From Bhargavaea cecembensis DSE10 (GTDB taxonomy: Bacteria > Bacillota > Bacilli > Bacillales_A > Planococcaceae), in the NCBI RefSeq assembly GCF_000348905.1, contig NZ_AOFT01000023.1, positions 1 through 37,927 on the forward strand: a DNA stretch of 37,927 nt. The letters run 5' to 3'. Each line of letters opens with the position of its first letter. Position 1 is the stretch's first letter. Position numbers and translations under genes: made by a program. A model generated the notes under the pieces. It searched no databases. It was not told the origin of the DNA and saw only the letters and a program-made list of their open reading frames with translations. This document shows, piece by piece, positions 7,518-15,490 of the stretch.

Positions 7518-7521
7518 GGGA

Positions 7522-9123
7522 TCACTTCCTATTGGATTTGTTCATTATCAGCTGCAGGGCGGCAAGCCTGCGCCCGAACGGGATCAGGTACCATTCCCTC
7601 TCCGACAAAACGCGCGATCTCGCGATGACGGCGAGGAACACAGCCGCGCCGATCGCGACGCCGGTCAATGCGGTAAGTGTTGCGCCGATCCGTGCAGGGA
7701 ACGCGTCAAACAGCCAGATGTCGGCCAGGAGCATCCACGGGATGAGGACGGCCGACATCAACAGGGACGCCGCCGCGATCATCCGGTAAAACCGGCCTCC
7801 GGCCAGACGCACCGGCCATACTTTCTTGAAGTAGACCAGAATCCCCGCACCGGCAACGGCAAATCCGGCAACCCCCGCAATCGCGGCGCCGAGGATGCCC
7901 GCCTGCGGGACGAGCAGCCAGTTGGCCCCCGCCTTCACGGCAAGGCCCAGCAGGAGCAGGAGCGCCGGCACTTTCACCCGGCCCAGCCCCTGAAGCACCG
8001 CCATGATCGGCAGGATCAGCGACAGCTCGAATATCTGGATGCAGAACACCATGATGGCGGCGGATCCGCTCCTGGTCTCGAACAGCATTTCATTGACATA
8101 GGGCAGGACGAGGATCAGTCCGAGCGCAGCTGCCCAGCCAAATAAAAAGGCGAGCCGCCAGGACAGCCGGATAAACGGATCCGCCGTCCGGCCCTTTCGT
8201 TTCGCCGTGTGGGCCGCGACAAGCGGCACGATCGACAGCGACAGCGTCGAGGCGAGTAAAATGCCCATCTGGACAAGCGGCTGGCCGCGGTCATAGACGC
8301 CCTTTGCTTCCATCGCCGTCTCCCGCTCCATCGATTCCGCCATCAGGTTAAACACCGTGAATGAGTCGACCAGCTGGAAGAAAAGCAGAATCAGCGAGCT
8401 CAGGCTCGCAGCAAGGCTGATTGCCGTCAGTTCCTTCACGACGGGCCAGGCGCGGACGGATGCCGAGCGGTCCCTGATGTCCGGGCGGCCCGTCCACTTC
8501 CTGAACAGGACGAGCAGGAGAAGAACGCCCGCCGCCTCGCCCGCGACCGCGCCCCACATCGCCATCTGCCCCGCCATGTAAAGCGAGGCGCCGGCCGCGA
8601 CGACGATAAGCGTGCCCGCCAGGATGACCGTCACACGGACGGCCTGCTCGGCCACCTGGGCGCCCGCGACAGGCGCCATGCGCCCTTCCGACTGGTAGAC
8701 ACCCTTCAGCAGGGCAAGCAGCGGCATGAACAAAATGACAAGCGAGCCGGCGCGGAGGAGCGGGGCCAGCTGCCGGTCGCCCATCCATCCGGTGATCCTA
8801 TCCGCCCCCAAAAACAGCAGGAGGAAGCTTGCGCCGGACACCACGGCCAGGCAGGCCAGCGCAATCCTCATGACGGCGCCGCTTTCCGACCGGTCCCGGT
8901 CGGCCATCACCTTCGAGACGGCGACCGCAAATCCCGCAGACGTCCACACCGTGATGATACCGATGAACGGGTATACCTGCTGGTAGATATAAAACCCCTT
9001 GTCGCCGACCAGGTTCTGGAACGGGATGCGGTAGACCGCGCTCAGGATCTTGACGATGATGCCGGCAGCGGCAAGGAGCGCCGCGCCTCTCATGAAGGTC
9101 TTCATGTTCCACTGCTGCTGCAT
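7522..9123 (-). CDS. yabM: Polysaccharide/lipid flippase of the MVF family (YabM, SpoVB/MurJ-like)
   Basis: This 533-residue, very hydrophobic protein has about 14 predicted membrane segments and the N-terminal signature of the MurJ/SpoVB/YabM branch of the MOP superfamily (LLAAAGIIVKILSAVYRIPF, then GDKGFYIYQQVYPF). Family members export lipid-linked wall precursors; SpoVB acts in cortex synthesis and MurJ (YtgP) in vegetative wall synthesis. The exact substrate of YabM is not established. Position between spoVT and mazG is the B. subtilis yabM position, which favours YabM over SpoVB. ATG 9123 has AAGGAAG upstream. Confidence 0.92.
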   Translation of the reverse strand: MQQQWNMKTFMRGAALLAAAGIIVKILSAVYRIPFQNLVGDKGFYIYQQVYPFIGIITVWTSAGFAVAVSKVMADRDRSESGAVMRIALACLAVVSGASFLLLFLGADRITGWMGDRQLAPLLRAGSLVILFMPLLALLKGVYQSEGRMAPVAGAQVAEQAVRVTVILAGTLIVVAAGASLYMAGQMAMWGAVAGEAAGVLLLLVLFRKWTGRPDIRDRSASVRAWPVVKELTAISLAASLSSLILLFFQLVDSFTVFNLMAESMERETAMEAKGVYDRGQPLVQMGILLASTLSLSIVPLVAAHTAKRKGRTADPFIRLSWRLAFLFGWAAALGLILVLPYVNEMLFETRSGSAAIMVFCIQIFELSLILPIMAVLQGLGRVKVPALLLLLGLAVKAGANWLLVPQAGILGAAIAGVAGFAVAGAGILVYFKKVWPVRLAGGRFYRMIAAASLLMSAVLIPWMLLADIWLFDAFPARIGATLTALTGVAIGAAVFLAVIARSRVLSEREWYLIPFGRRLAALQLIMNKSNRK

Positions 9124-9202
9124 GCTTCAGGCTTCCTTTTTTCCAAGAATATCCCCATTATAGCACGCCGGACAAACGTGCCGGAACGTGGCCGGATTGC
9201 CG

Positions 9203-9306
9203 GGCGCTTCACAGCTCACCGTGAGTGCCGTGAAATTCCGGGAGAGTGCTTTCAATCTGATGTTAAGTGCTTCAAAAATTGGGGGGAGTGCTTGATAACC
9301 CCGGAA
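9203..9306. repeat. Degenerate 21-bp tandem repeat array (5 units)
   Basis: Five units of 20-21 bp lie head to tail between yabM and the spoVT terminator, beginning at 9203, 9223, 9244, 9265 and 9286. Each starts with a core close to GAGTGCTT: GCGCTT, GAGTGCC, GAGTGCTTT, AAGTGCTTC, GAGTGCTTG. The remainder of each unit diverges. The period is about two turns of B-DNA. It does not look like CRISPR: there is no conserved repeat with unique spacers. Function unknown. Confidence 0.7.
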
Positions 9307-9336
9307 CAAGCCCCGGAATTCCAAGTAAAACTATGC

Positions 9337-9381
9337 AAAAGAGCCGCCGCCCCGCCGGATGTCTCCGGCAAGTGCGGCGGC
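9337..9381 (-). terminator. Terminator after spoVT
   Basis: On the minus strand GCCGCCGC pairs with GCGGCGGC, enclosing an inner GCCGGA/TCCGGC hairpin, and is followed by TCTTTTGC. Strong stem, short T-run. Confidence 0.75.
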
Positions 9382-9419
9382 CCTCCGGCCACTCTATACG
9401 TTCGTATCGTTGTTGGCGA

Positions 9420-9956
9420 TTACGGCTCCATCTGCTTGGCGAGGAAGTGGGCTGCAGTTTCCGCCGCCTTCACTTCCGGATCACCGATAAAATGGACTTT
9501 CGAAAGCAGGTAGACGGCGCCGATCGGGTCGCCGCCCGAAACGATCGGGCAGATGCATGATGACTTGATCTGTTCGGTGACGCCGGGCACCCATTCCAGG
9601 GACTTTTCGTTTTTCTCCGTGACGATCGAGCGTCCGAGCATGATCTCCTCCAGCTCACCGGAGATCCGCTTGCCCAGATAATCCTTTTTCGGGAGGCCGG
9701 CTGCCGCGATCATTTCATCACGGTCGCTGATGAGCGCCGGTGTCCCCAATGTTTCGTACAGCGTTTCTGCATATTCCTGGGCAAAGCTGCCCAGCTCGCT
9801 GATCGGGGAATACTTTTTCAGGATGACTTCCCCGTCCCGGTCAGTGAAGATTTCAAGCGGATCGCCTTCCCGGATGCGCATGGTGCGCCGGATTTCTTTC
9901 GGGATGACAATACGGCCGAGGTCGTCGATCCGTCTGACGATACCTGTTGCTCTCAT
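9420..9956 (-). CDS. spoVT: Stage V sporulation regulator SpoVT
   Basis: SpoVT is an AbrB-family transcription factor that tunes sigma-G genes in the forespore. The 178-residue length equals the B. subtilis protein. The N-terminal swapped-hairpin DNA-binding domain is at residues 1-50 (MRATGIVRRIDDLGRIVIPK, then EIRRTMRIREGDPLEIF). A GAF-like domain follows, about 56-178 (LISDRDEMIAAAGL, CICPIVSGGDPIGAVYLLS). ATG 9956 is chosen by match to the AbrB fold and a GCGAGGC upstream; the frame extends further but runs through the sigma-G promoter. abrB in this same window encodes a paralogue of its first domain. Confidence 0.96.
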   Translation of the reverse strand: MRATGIVRRIDDLGRIVIPKEIRRTMRIREGDPLEIFTDRDGEVILKKYSPISELGSFAQEYAETLYETLGTPALISDRDEMIAAAGLPKKDYLGKRISGELEEIMLGRSIVTEKNEKSLEWVPGVTEQIKSSCICPIVSGGDPIGAVYLLSKVHFIGDPEVKAAETAAHFLAKQMEP

Positions 9957-10000
9957 TCGTGATGCCTCGCTTTCGACGTTCGGATAGTTCTGCGCGCGCT

Positions 10001-10031
10001 TAGTATGCATCACGATTAGCCAATTTATGCA
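10001..10031 (-). promoter_or_regulatory. Sigma-G promoter of spoVT
   Basis: On the minus strand TGCATA (10026-10031), 18 bp, then CATACTA (10001-10007). Both elements match the forespore sigma-G pattern (TGMATA and CATAMTA). The promoter lies 45 bp before the start codon, overlapping the spacer just beyond mfd. B. subtilis spoVT is known to be sigma-G dependent. Confidence 0.78.
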
Positions 10032-10050
10032 ATCCCGCCCTGCCGGCAGG

Positions 10051-13000
10051 TCATACTTCCTGTTTTTTCGCATCCGGCAAAATTTTCATGACGCCTTCCA
10101 GCACATCAAACAGCGTCTTTTTGCCGGTTTTCGATCCGTCTACCGTGAGTAGCAGCCGTCCGTCCTCCACGTGGAAGCCGACCGCCCGGCCGTACTGGAG
10201 CGTGTCCTCCATGATCTTCGCACCGTCCGCCTGCTGCGTCCCCGCCTCGGTGAACGAGATGATCACCCGGTCTCCCTGCTGCTTGATCGACTCGACGCCG
10301 GCCTCACGCGCCCACACTTTCATCAGGGCGACCTTCAGGAGCTGCTCGGCTTCCAGGGGCAGGTCGCCGAAGCGGTCCGCCATCTCGTCGACCAGCTCCG
10401 AATAATCTTCCTCGGTCGCGACCGCCTTGACGCGCTTGTACATCTGGATTTTCTGGAAGCCGTCGGGGATGAAGCTGTCCGGGAAGTACGCATCGGTGTG
10501 GAGCGTCACTTCGACATCCGGCACTTCCTCTTCCTTGCCGTTGCCGCGCTTTTCCTCGATGGCTTCTTCGAGCATCTTCGAATACATGTCGAACCCGACC
10601 GAATCGATAAAGCCGTGCTGCTGGGCACCGAGCAGGTTCCCCGCGCCCCGGATCGACAGGTCCCGCATCGCAATCTTGAAGCCGGATCCGAGCTCGGTGA
10701 ATTCCTTGATCGCCTGCAGGCGGTTTTCCGCCACATCGGTCAGGACCTTGTTGCGCTGGTAGAGAAAGTACGCATAGGCGACGCGGTTCGAACGTCCGAC
10801 CCGTCCCCTCAGCTGATACAGCTGGGCGAGGCCCATCCGGTCGGCGTCATGGACGATGAGCGTGTTGACGTTCGGGATGTCGACACCCGTCTCGATGATC
10901 GTTGTCGTGACGAGGACGTCGTACTCCCCTTCCAGAAAAGCGAGGATGACGGCTTCAAGTTCCGTCTCGGACATGCGGCCGTGGGCGGTCGCGATGCGGG
11001 CCTCCGGCACGAGCATCTGGATCTCCTCCGCCTTGCGCGCCATGTCCTCGACCCTGTTATAGAGATAAAACACCTGGCCGCCGCGAGCCATTTCGCGCTC
11101 AATCGCCTCCCGGACGAGCGGGCCGCTGAATTCCATGACATAGGTCTGGACCGGGAACCGGTTTGCGGGAGGCGTTTCGAGGACGGACAGGTCGCGAACG
11201 CCGATCATCGACATGTGGAGCGTGCGCGGGATCGGGGTCGCCGTCAGCGTCAGGACGTCGACGTTCGCCTTCATCTGCTTGATGCGTTCTTTGTGCGTGA
11301 CGCCGAAGCGCTGCTCCTCGTCGACGATGAGCAGGCCGAGGTCGCGGTATTCCACATCCTTCGAGAGGAGACGGTGCGTGCCGACGACGACGTCGACCGT
11401 GCCGTCCTTTAGGCCCTTGACCGTTTCCTGGTGCTCTTTTCTCGTGCCGAACCGGCTCAGCATCCGGACCTCGACCGGGTAGCCGGCAAAGCGTTCCTTC
11501 ATCGTTTCGAAATGCTGCTGGGCAAGGATCGTCGTCGGGACGAGGAAGGCCACCTGCTTGCCGTCGCCGACCGCCTTGAAGGCGGCCCTGATTGCAACTT
11601 CAGTTTTGCCGTAGCCGACATCGCCGCACAGAAGCCGGTCCATCGGGCGTTCGCGCTCCATGTCGCGCTTGATCTCTTCAATCGACCGGAGCTGGTCGTC
11701 GGTCTCGTCATACGGGAACGACGCTTCGAACGAATGCATCAGGTCGTCGTCAGGCGAGAATGCAAAGCCTTTTTCCGCCTCGCGCTTGGCATACAGCTTG
11801 ATCAGGTCGTCGGCGATGTCCTTGACCGCCTTGGACACCTTGCTTTTCGTTTTTTTCCATTCGGTGCCGCCGAGTTTATGGATTTTCGGTTCCCTGTCCT
11901 CGGACCCGACGTATTTCTGGATCTGGTCGATCTGGTCGATCGGCACATATAGCTTGTCGTCGCCGCGGTAGCTGATGTGCAGGTAATCCTTGTGCGTGCC
12001 GCCCACGTCAAGCGTTTCGATGCCGATGTACTTTCCGATGCCGTGCTGGATATGGACGACATAGTCACCCGGCTTGATCTCCGAGTAGCTTTTGATCCGC
12101 TCCGCGTTCGACAGCTTCTGGGGACGTGCTTTTCTGCGGGACCGCTGCTTGAAGAGTTCGCTGTCCGTCACGACGGCGATCTGGCGGAGCGGCAGTTCGA
12201 ATCCGTCCGACAGGTCCCCCTCGATCACATGGATGCCGGAGCCCGGGACGGTGCCTTCTTCCGGAATGTCCGCCTCCATGCCGTAGTCGCCGAGGATGGA
12301 GCGGACTTTCTCCGCCCTCTCCCGGTCTCCCGCAAGCAGGAGCACCGTAAACCCGCCTGCCTGCCAGCGTTCAGCCTCCGACTTCAGGAGGTTCATCTGG
12401 CCGTGGAACTGCTGCATCGGCTTGCAGGAGATCTGGACGGTGTCCTTCAGGACAAGTCCCGGCAGTGAACGCGAGAACAGGGACAGGTACACTTTCTTCT
12501 GTCCGGCCATCGCGTCGATCTCCTTGAACGTGTGGCTGAGCCGCGCGTCGTGGACCAGCTTCCCGGAGGCGATCATTTCGGTATGCCATTCGCCCTCCTG
12601 CCGCTCCAGCGACTCGGCCACTTCGATGATCCGGCCGGCCTCGTTATAGAACAGGATGCCCTCTTCAGGGAAATAGTCACCCAGAAATGCCGTTTCGCCT
12701 GCCAATGAAGCATACTTCATGACGCCTTCGGGAATTTCCCCGTCCTTCATGAGGGCGATGTCCGCGCCGATGTTCTCGAGGAGCGCCTCGCGCGCCGCTT
12801 CGTCGCTCACCTTTTTGAGGCTTGCGGCAAGTGACGCTTCAAGCCGATCGGCTGTGACGGCAAGCCGTTCCGCCGGCCAGCTGAATTCATGGGCCGGAAG
12901 GATCCGCACGGTGTCCAGGCGGCCCGTGGAGCGCTGGTCATCCGCCGAGAAGGTTCGGATGGAATCGATTTCGGTATCAAACAGCTCAAACCGGACAGGC

Positions 13001-13569
13001 TCCTCCAGGTCGAGCGGATAAATATCAAGGATGCCGCCCCTGAGCGAGAACTCGCCCGGGGAGGTGACCATCGGCTGGCGGGAGAACCCCATGGCGACGA
13101 GGCTCGCCGCCCAGTCCGCGGGATCGATCTCATCACCCAGCTCCGCAGAAAGTGCGGCGTTTTTCCAGTCGGCCGGTGCCGGGAGCAGTTTGCGGAGCCC
13201 GGCAATCGGCGTGACAAAGATACCGGTGCCGTTCCGCATGAGGTGATCCAGCGCCTCGATGCGCTGCGCCCGGAGTTCCGGGCTCGCGACTGACAGCTCG
13301 GCCGCCGTCAGTTCGTCCGCCGGGTAAAGGCGGACCGATTCCTCTCCCGAGAGCCTGGCAAGGTCCTCGTACGTGCGCTGCGCCTGCAGCATATTCGGCT
13401 CGACGACGAGAACGGGCCGGCCCGTCTCCCTTGCGGCCAATGCAAACAGGGCGGCACGCGCGCCGCCCGCCAGGCCCGTGACCAGCTGCCGGTCGCGGCC
13501 TTCCTTCAGATCGCCGAGGAGGTCCGCAATCTCCCCTCCCCCGGCCAGTACATCGAGTAACTCTTCCAT
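10051..13569 (-). CDS. mfd: Transcription-repair coupling factor Mfd
   Basis: Mfd pushes RNA polymerase off DNA lesions and recruits UvrA for strand-specific excision repair. The 1172-residue protein is full length (B. subtilis 1177). UvrB-like domains occupy about 1-340. The CarD-like RNA-polymerase-interacting domain begins with GDYVVHIQHGIGKYIG (near 503). The SF2 translocase shows Walker A CGDVGYGKTEVAIRAAF (near 650), the Walker B variant DEEQRFG (near 750) and motif VI QLRGRVGRS (near 918). The TRCF domain closes the protein. ATG 13569 is preferred over ATG 13578 because AAAGG is 9 nt before the former and touches the latter. Confidence 0.98.
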   Translation of the reverse strand: MEELLDVLAGGGEIADLLGDLKEGRDRQLVTGLAGGARAALFALAARETGRPVLVVEPNMLQAQRTYEDLARLSGEESVRLYPADELTAAELSVASPELRAQRIEALDHLMRNGTGIFVTPIAGLRKLLPAPADWKNAALSAELGDEIDPADWAASLVAMGFSRQPMVTSPGEFSLRGGILDIYPLDLEEPVRFELFDTEIDSIRTFSADDQRSTGRLDTVRILPAHEFSWPAERLAVTADRLEASLAASLKKVSDEAAREALLENIGADIALMKDGEIPEGVMKYASLAGETAFLGDYFPEEGILFYNEAGRIIEVAESLERQEGEWHTEMIASGKLVHDARLSHTFKEIDAMAGQKKVYLSLFSRSLPGLVLKDTVQISCKPMQQFHGQMNLLKSEAERWQAGGFTVLLLAGDRERAEKVRSILGDYGMEADIPEEGTVPGSGIHVIEGDLSDGFELPLRQIAVVTDSELFKQRSRRKARPQKLSNAERIKSYSEIKPGDYVVHIQHGIGKYIGIETLDVGGTHKDYLHISYRGDDKLYVPIDQIDQIQKYVGSEDREPKIHKLGGTEWKKTKSKVSKAVKDIADDLIKLYAKREAEKGFAFSPDDDLMHSFEASFPYDETDDQLRSIEEIKRDMERERPMDRLLCGDVGYGKTEVAIRAAFKAVGDGKQVAFLVPTTILAQQHFETMKERFAGYPVEVRMLSRFGTRKEHQETVKGLKDGTVDVVVGTHRLLSKDVEYRDLGLLIVDEEQRFGVTHKERIKQMKANVDVLTLTATPIPRTLHMSMIGVRDLSVLETPPANRFPVQTYVMEFSGPLVREAIEREMARGGQVFYLYNRVEDMARKAEEIQMLVPEARIATAHGRMSETELEAVILAFLEGEYDVLVTTTIIETGVDIPNVNTLIVHDADRMGLAQLYQLRGRVGRSNRVAYAYFLYQRNKVLTDVAENRLQAIKEFTELGSGFKIAMRDLSIRGAGNLLGAQQHGFIDSVGFDMYSKMLEEAIEEKRGNGKEEEVPDVEVTLHTDAYFPDSFIPDGFQKIQMYKRVKAVATEEDYSELVDEMADRFGDLPLEAEQLLKVALMKVWAREAGVESIKQQGDRVIISFTEAGTQQADGAKIMEDTLQYGRAVGFHVEDGRLLLTVDGSKTGKKTLFDVLEGVMKILPDAKKQEV

Positions 13570-13675
13570 GGGTTCCATCCTTTCAAAAAAGAAGCATTCT
13601 ATATCTGTCAGATTCCCTCCATGAGGGAAGATTAGTCCGATTTAACGCGCAGCATGGCGCCGGTTCCCGAACGCA

Positions 13676-13708
13676 GAAAAAGCCTTGGACACCCGGGGTG
13701 CCAAAGCA
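13676..13708 (-). terminator. Terminator after fin
   Basis: The minus-strand stem GCTTTGGCACC pairs with GGTGTCCAAGGC (one mismatch) around CCGG and is followed by TTTTTC, seven bases after the fin stop. Confidence 0.82.
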
Positions 13709-13714
13709 ACGGCA

Positions 13715-13942
13715 TCATTGCAGCCATTTCTGCAGGGAATAATAGTCGGGAAACCGGTCAAGTGACTGCTCACAATCTTTGCAGATGCACTGGACGGTCG
13801 CGTCCCCGTCTTCCCCTTCCAGGATGAATTCCTCCGCTTCCTCTTCACCGAGCCGGAGCAGCGTCCTCGCTTCGTCGGCAGAGCCGAACGGAAGCCGGCC
13901 GATTTCCGTTTCACAGTGGCGGCAACGGTACCGGATCGCCAT
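13715..13942 (-). CDS. fin: Anti-sigma-F factor Fin (YabK)
   Basis: Fin is a small zinc-binding protein that blocks sigma-F after engulfment so that forespore RNA polymerase switches to sigma-G. The product has 75 residues (B. subtilis 76). It carries the two family cysteine pairs: CRHC (residues 7-10) and CICKDC (52-57), the latter followed by the conserved DRFPDYYSLQKW end. ATG 13942 has AAGGAAGGGGG upstream. Its place between pth and mfd is conserved. It reads as intact. Confidence 0.93.
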   Translation of the reverse strand: MAIRYRCRHCETEIGRLPFGSADEARTLLRLGEEEAEEFILEGEDGDATVQCICKDCEQSLDRFPDYYSLQKWLQ

Positions 13943-13966
13943 GCTGCGCCCCCTTCCTTTCCCATC

Positions 13967-13995
13967 AGTATAGACAAGAGCAGAGGAGGCTATGC
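13967..13995 (-). promoter_or_regulatory. Possible sigma-F promoter of fin
   Basis: On the minus strand GCATA (13991-13995), 15 bp, then GTCTATACT (13967-13975). This fits the loose sigma-F pattern (GYWTA, about 15 bp, GGNNANANT), 25 bp before the fin start. The embedded TATACT could also serve sigma-A, but no -35 accompanies it. B. subtilis fin is forespore-expressed. Confidence 0.5.
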
Positions 13996-13996
13996 C

Positions 13997-14560
13997 TCAC
14001 TTGGCGTTGAATTCATTCATGACATCGATGAACGGGTGCCGGAGGGCTGCCTCGCAGGCATCTGCCGCGCGTTCCGCGGCTTCCCTCATGTCCGGCGCCT
14101 CTTCATCTGTGAACCTTCCGAGGACCCAATCCGTCACGGCCATCGGAACATCCGGCCGGCCGATGCCGATCCGGATGCGGTCAAAGTCGCGAGTTCCGAT
14201 GTGCTGGATGATCGACTTCATCCCGTTGTGGCCGCCCGGACTGCCCTTCTGGCGGAGACGCAGCTTGCCCGGAGGCAGATCGAGGTCATCATAGATGACG
14301 ATCAGGTCCTCTTCCGGCACTTCGAAATAGTCCATCATCGGGCGGACACATTCCCCCGAAAGGTTCATGTACGTTAGCGGCTTGACGAGCAGCGCCTTGC
14401 CTTCAGGGCGATGCACCGTCGCATACATGCCGTTGAATTTGGTCTGGTTGAGCGGGGCGTTCCATCGGTCCGCCAGCACATCGATGGCGTGGAAACCGAT
14501 ATTGTGGCGGGTCTGTTCGTACTGCCTGCCCGGATTGCCGAGCCCGACGATAAGTTTCAT
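13997..14560 (-). CDS. pth: Peptidyl-tRNA hydrolase (SpoVC)
   Basis: Pth frees tRNA from peptidyl-tRNAs that drop off ribosomes; it is essential, and the B. subtilis gene is known as spoVC. The 187-residue product is the normal size. Family features are visible: [18 protein letters not shown] with the catalytic His at residue 19, [13 protein letters not shown] with the conserved Asn, [15 protein letters not shown] with the catalytic-site Asp, and [12 protein letters not shown] 14560 is chosen because AGAGGAAG sits 6 nt upstream and the protein then starts [11 protein letters not shown] as in the family; a longer frame to 14593 exists. Confidence 0.97.
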   Translation of the reverse strand: MKLIVGLGNPGRQYEQTRHNIGFHAIDVLADRWNAPLNQTKFNGMYATVHRPEGKALLVKPLTYMNLSGECVRPMMDYFEVPEEDLIVIYDDLDLPPGKLRLRQKGSPGGHNGMKSIIQHIGTRDFDRIRIGIGRPDVPMAVTDWVLGRFTDEEAPDMREAAERAADACEAALRHPFIDVMNEFNAK

Positions 14561-14621
14561 GGACATCTTCCTCTTGGCAATGATGCTTCCCATTTTACCA
14601 CGATTCAGACATGCGGGCAGG

Positions 14622-14655
14622 CAAAAAGGATTGCCCGCGGCCGGGCAATCCTCTT
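14622..14655 (-). terminator. Terminator after ctc
   Basis: The minus-strand stem AGGATTGCCCG pairs with CGGGCAATCCT and is followed by TTTTTGCC. It separates ctc from pth. Confidence 0.9.
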
Positions 14656-14662
14656 TCTGCTG

Positions 14663-15322
14663 TTATTCGGTTTCCTGAGGGGCTTCGTCCGGGCCATTGC
14701 CGGCTTCCGCATCCGGTGCAGCTTCCGGATCGGCCGCTCCCTCTTCCGCATCGGAATCTGCCTGTTCCGTGCGAGGCGCAGTGATCGTGACAAGCACTTT
14801 CTCGTCCTCATCGACGACATTCACGCCCCATTTCGACTTGATATCGCCCACCGTAAGGGTGTCTCCGACTGCCATTTCGGAAACGTCGACTTCGAGCGAC
14901 TCCGGCATGTCGGAAGGCTTGGCCGAAACGTTGACGGTCCAGAACGGCTGGCTGAGGACGCCGCCCTCTTTGACGCCCGGCGCCACTTCATCCCCTGTGA
15001 GGGTGATGTTCACTTCCGCCTCCATCTCGGTGTTCATGTCAATGGCGAGAAAATCCGCATGCCTGAACTCGCCTTTCATTACGTCCATCTGATAATCATG
15101 GAGCACCGCATTGACTTTTTTGCCTTCAACCTCCAGCTGGAACACGGCGTTGCGGCCCTCATCGCGGAGTGTCATGAACAGTTCATTCTCGCGGACCGCA
15201 ACCGGTACGCTATCCAATTCATAACCGTATACCACTGCCGGCACATATCCGCCGTTCCGGAGTTCCGTCAGTGTGGAACGTCCGGATTTTTCCCGTCTTT
15301 CTGCTTTGATTGTAGTCGCCAT
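14663..15322 (-). CDS. ctc: Ribosomal protein bL25, general stress form Ctc
   Basis: Ctc is the long, two-domain bL25 that binds 5S rRNA. In B. subtilis it is induced by sigma-B during stress. The 219-residue product has the N-terminal 5S-binding domain (about 1-92, including GYVPAVVYGYEL and the HDYQMDV segment). The TL5-type beta domain runs to about 185 (LTVGDIKSKWGVNVVDEDEKVLVTI). An acidic, Ala/Glu/Pro-rich tail of some 30 residues follows and is probably disordered. ATG 15322 follows GGTGACTGCAG. A sigma-B-like promoter is present, and strong terminators flank the gene on both sides, so it is monocistronic. Confidence 0.96.
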   Translation of the reverse strand: MATTIKAERREKSGRSTLTELRNGGYVPAVVYGYELDSVPVAVRENELFMTLRDEGRNAVFQLEVEGKKVNAVLHDYQMDVMKGEFRHADFLAIDMNTEMEAEVNITLTGDEVAPGVKEGGVLSQPFWTVNVSAKPSDMPESLEVDVSEMAVGDTLTVGDIKSKWGVNVVDEDEKVLVTITAPRTEQADSDAEEGAADPEAAPDAEAGNGPDEAPQETE

Positions 15323-15364
15323 CTGCAGTCACCATCCATATAGTTTTGTCGTCATGCATAGTGT

Positions 15365-15389
15365 TTACCCGAATAGTTTGATATTAAAC
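15365..15389 (-). promoter_or_regulatory. Sigma-B promoter of ctc
   Basis: GTTTAA (15384-15389), 13 bp, then GGGTAA (15365-15370) on the minus strand. The sigma-B consensus is GTTTAA, N12-14, GGGTAT, and ctc was among the first sigma-B genes described. Confidence 0.75.
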
Positions 15390-15454
15390 ATCGGAGATTC
15401 AGGCCATGCATCCGGACCGAAGTTGTCCCGGAAAGGATTCCGCGGCGGCAGCAT

Positions 15455-15485
15455 TGAAAAAGACCGCCCCGGGGGGCGGTCTTGA
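15455..15485 (-). terminator. Terminator after prs
   Basis: The minus-strand stem AAGACCGCCCC pairs with GGGGCGGTCTT around three C and is followed by TTTCAATG. It ends the glmU-prs unit. Confidence 0.9.
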
Positions 15486-15490
15486 GAAAA

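Noticed and set aside
9178-9513. Plus-strand frame with a Cys every seven residues across the 21-bp array
   Set aside because: It has no Shine-Dalgarno, runs through the spoVT terminator and continues antisense into spoVT; the heptad pattern follows directly from a 21-bp DNA period. Kept only as a check item.
9420-10073. Longer spoVT starting at 10073
   Set aside because: The extension covers the sigma-G promoter and the end of mfd; the 178-residue form from 9956 equals the family length.
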